A DNA stretch of 6,512 nucleotides, taken from NCBI GenBank assembly GCA_005800865.1, contig SYEI01000417.1, positions 1 through 6,512 of the forward strand, in the 5' to 3' direction. How positions within the stretch are numbered: position 1 is the first letter of the stretch; each line of letters starts with the position of its first letter. Shown piece after piece: positions 5,757-6,512 of this stretch. Source of the DNA: Bacteroidota bacterium. Lineage in GTDB: Bacteria > Bacteroidota > Bacteroidia > B-17B0 > Aurantibacillaceae. The translations under genes were made by a program, and so were the position numbers. Below the pieces are notes generated by a model. It searched no databases, had not been told where the DNA came from, and saw only the letters and a list, made by a program, of their open reading frames with translations.

Positions 5757-6512
5757 ATGCCATTCATTATTTTTATTTTAGTCTTCGGATTACTATTAAT
5801 TTTCTTAAGCTTTGTAACAGTTCAGCAAGGAACTGTAGCTGTTATTACTGTCTTTGGTAAATACCGTAGAATTTTAACACCAGGTTTAAGTATGAAAATA
5901 CCTTTTATCGAAAAAGTGTATAAAAAAATCTCTATTCAAAATCGTAGTGCTGAGTTAGGCTTTCAAGCAGTTACCATTGATCAAGCAAATGTAAACTTCA
6001 CAGCTATGTTATTATATGCTGTAGTTAACCAACAAGAAGAGTCTATTAAAAATGTGGCTTTTAAGTTTGTTGACGATAAAAACTTAATGCAAGCATTAGT
6101 GCGTTCAATCGAAGGTTCAGTTAGAGCGTTTGTTGCTACTAAAAAGCAATCAGAAGTATTATCTTTAAGAAGAGACATCGTTGAAGCAGTTAAAGAACAA
6201 TTAGACGTGATGTTAGAAGAGTGGGGATACCATTTAATTGATTTACAATTAAACGACATTACCTTTGATGAAGAGGTAATGCGCTCCATGGCAAAAGTGG
6301 TAGCAAGTAATAACTTAAAAGCTGCTGCTGAAAATGAAGGTCAGGCTTTATTAATTACTCGTACTAAAGCTGCTGAAGCTGAAGGTAACTTTATCAAAAT
6401 TTCAGCTCAGGCAGAAAAAGATGCCTCTCAATTAAAAGGAGAAGGTATTGCTTTGTTCCGTCAAGAAGTAGCTAAAGGTATGGCAGGAGCAGCTAAAGAA
6501 ATGGAAGAAGCG
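5757..6512 (+). CDS. SPFH / Band 7 (stomatin-prohibitin-like) membrane protein, C-terminus cut by window edge
   Basis: The frame is open from ATG at 5757 to the right edge, giving 252 residues without a stop. Residues 3-20 form one N-terminal membrane helix or anchor (PFIIFILVFGLLLIFLSF). The SPFH domain follows immediately: VQQGTVAVITVFGKYRRILTPG (22-43) is the usual opening motif, and the fold continues to about residue 182 (WGYHLIDLQLNDITFDEEV, 156-174). An Ala/Glu-rich coiled-coil (about 183-252, AAENEGQALL, TKAAEAEG) comes next, as in stomatin, HflC and plant hypersensitive-induced-response proteins. The layout, with the pre-domain helix and the repeated AEAEG motif, is closest to the stomatin/HIR group in my judgement. 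Such proteins oligomerise and organise membrane microdomains or regulate membrane proteases. No NfeD or HflK partner gene is visible upstream; a downstream partner would lie outside the window. Confidence 0.88.
   Translation, partial: MPFIIFILVFGLLLIFLSFVTVQQGTVAVITVFGKYRRILTPGLSMKIPFIEKVYKKISIQNRSAELGFQAVTIDQANVNFTAMLLYAVVNQQEESIKNVAFKFVDDKNLMQALVRSIEGSVRAFVATKKQSEVLSLRRDIVEAVKEQLDVMLEEWGYHLIDLQLNDITFDEEVMRSMAKVVASNNLKAAAENEGQALLITRTKAAEAEGNFIKISAQAEKDASQLKGEGIALFRQEVAKGMAGAAKEMEEA

Noticed and set aside
5981..6289. Minus-strand open frame of 102 codons
   Set aside because: It is antisense within the SPFH domain, and its Ser/Thr/Asn-rich translation is the reverse reading of the real gene.

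Overview
The window looks like ordinary chromosome from an AT-rich member of the Bacteroidota. The signs are low GC, intergenic regions without clear Shine-Dalgarno motifs, promoter-like TTTG / TAnnTTTG elements, Sec signal peptides ending just before Gln, and a two-component-regulator-propeller / Y_Y_Y sensor. I cannot name a genus. Six protein-coding genes fill almost all of it. There are no RNA genes, insertion sequences, CRISPR arrays or phage genes that I can see. The longest non-coding stretch is only 72 bases.

Layout: (1) 1-2671, minus strand, is a very large membrane sensor cut by the left edge. It has a signal peptide, about 14 propeller repeats, a Y_Y_Y domain, one membrane helix, a coiled-coil linker, and the start of a SpoIIE/RsbU-type PP2C phosphatase. 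(2) 2744-3409, plus strand, is a YhhQ/VUT-family queuosine-precursor transporter that starts with GTG. (3) 5690 down to 3410, minus strand, is a three-gene run: a secreted protein with nine TPRs, a QueD/PTPS-family pterin synthase, and a lipoprotein of the VanX-like D-Ala-D-Ala dipeptidase family. The last two overlap by one base (TAATG). (4) 5757-6512, plus strand, is an SPFH/Band-7 membrane protein cut by the right edge.

How the genes might work together: the transporter and the QueD-family enzyme both belong to families tied to queuosine tRNA modification, but they lie on opposite strands with the dipeptidase gene between them. The transporter and dipeptidase genes converge with directly abutting stop codons. 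The other products all act at the cell envelope (sensing, cell-wall dipeptide hydrolysis, TPR scaffolding, membrane microdomain organisation), with no obvious shared pathway. I found no convincing undescribed system. The points most worth checking are the phosphatase output of the sensor, the active-site spacing of the QueD-family enzyme, its coupling to a VanX-like lipoprotein, and short direct repeats in two intergenic regions.
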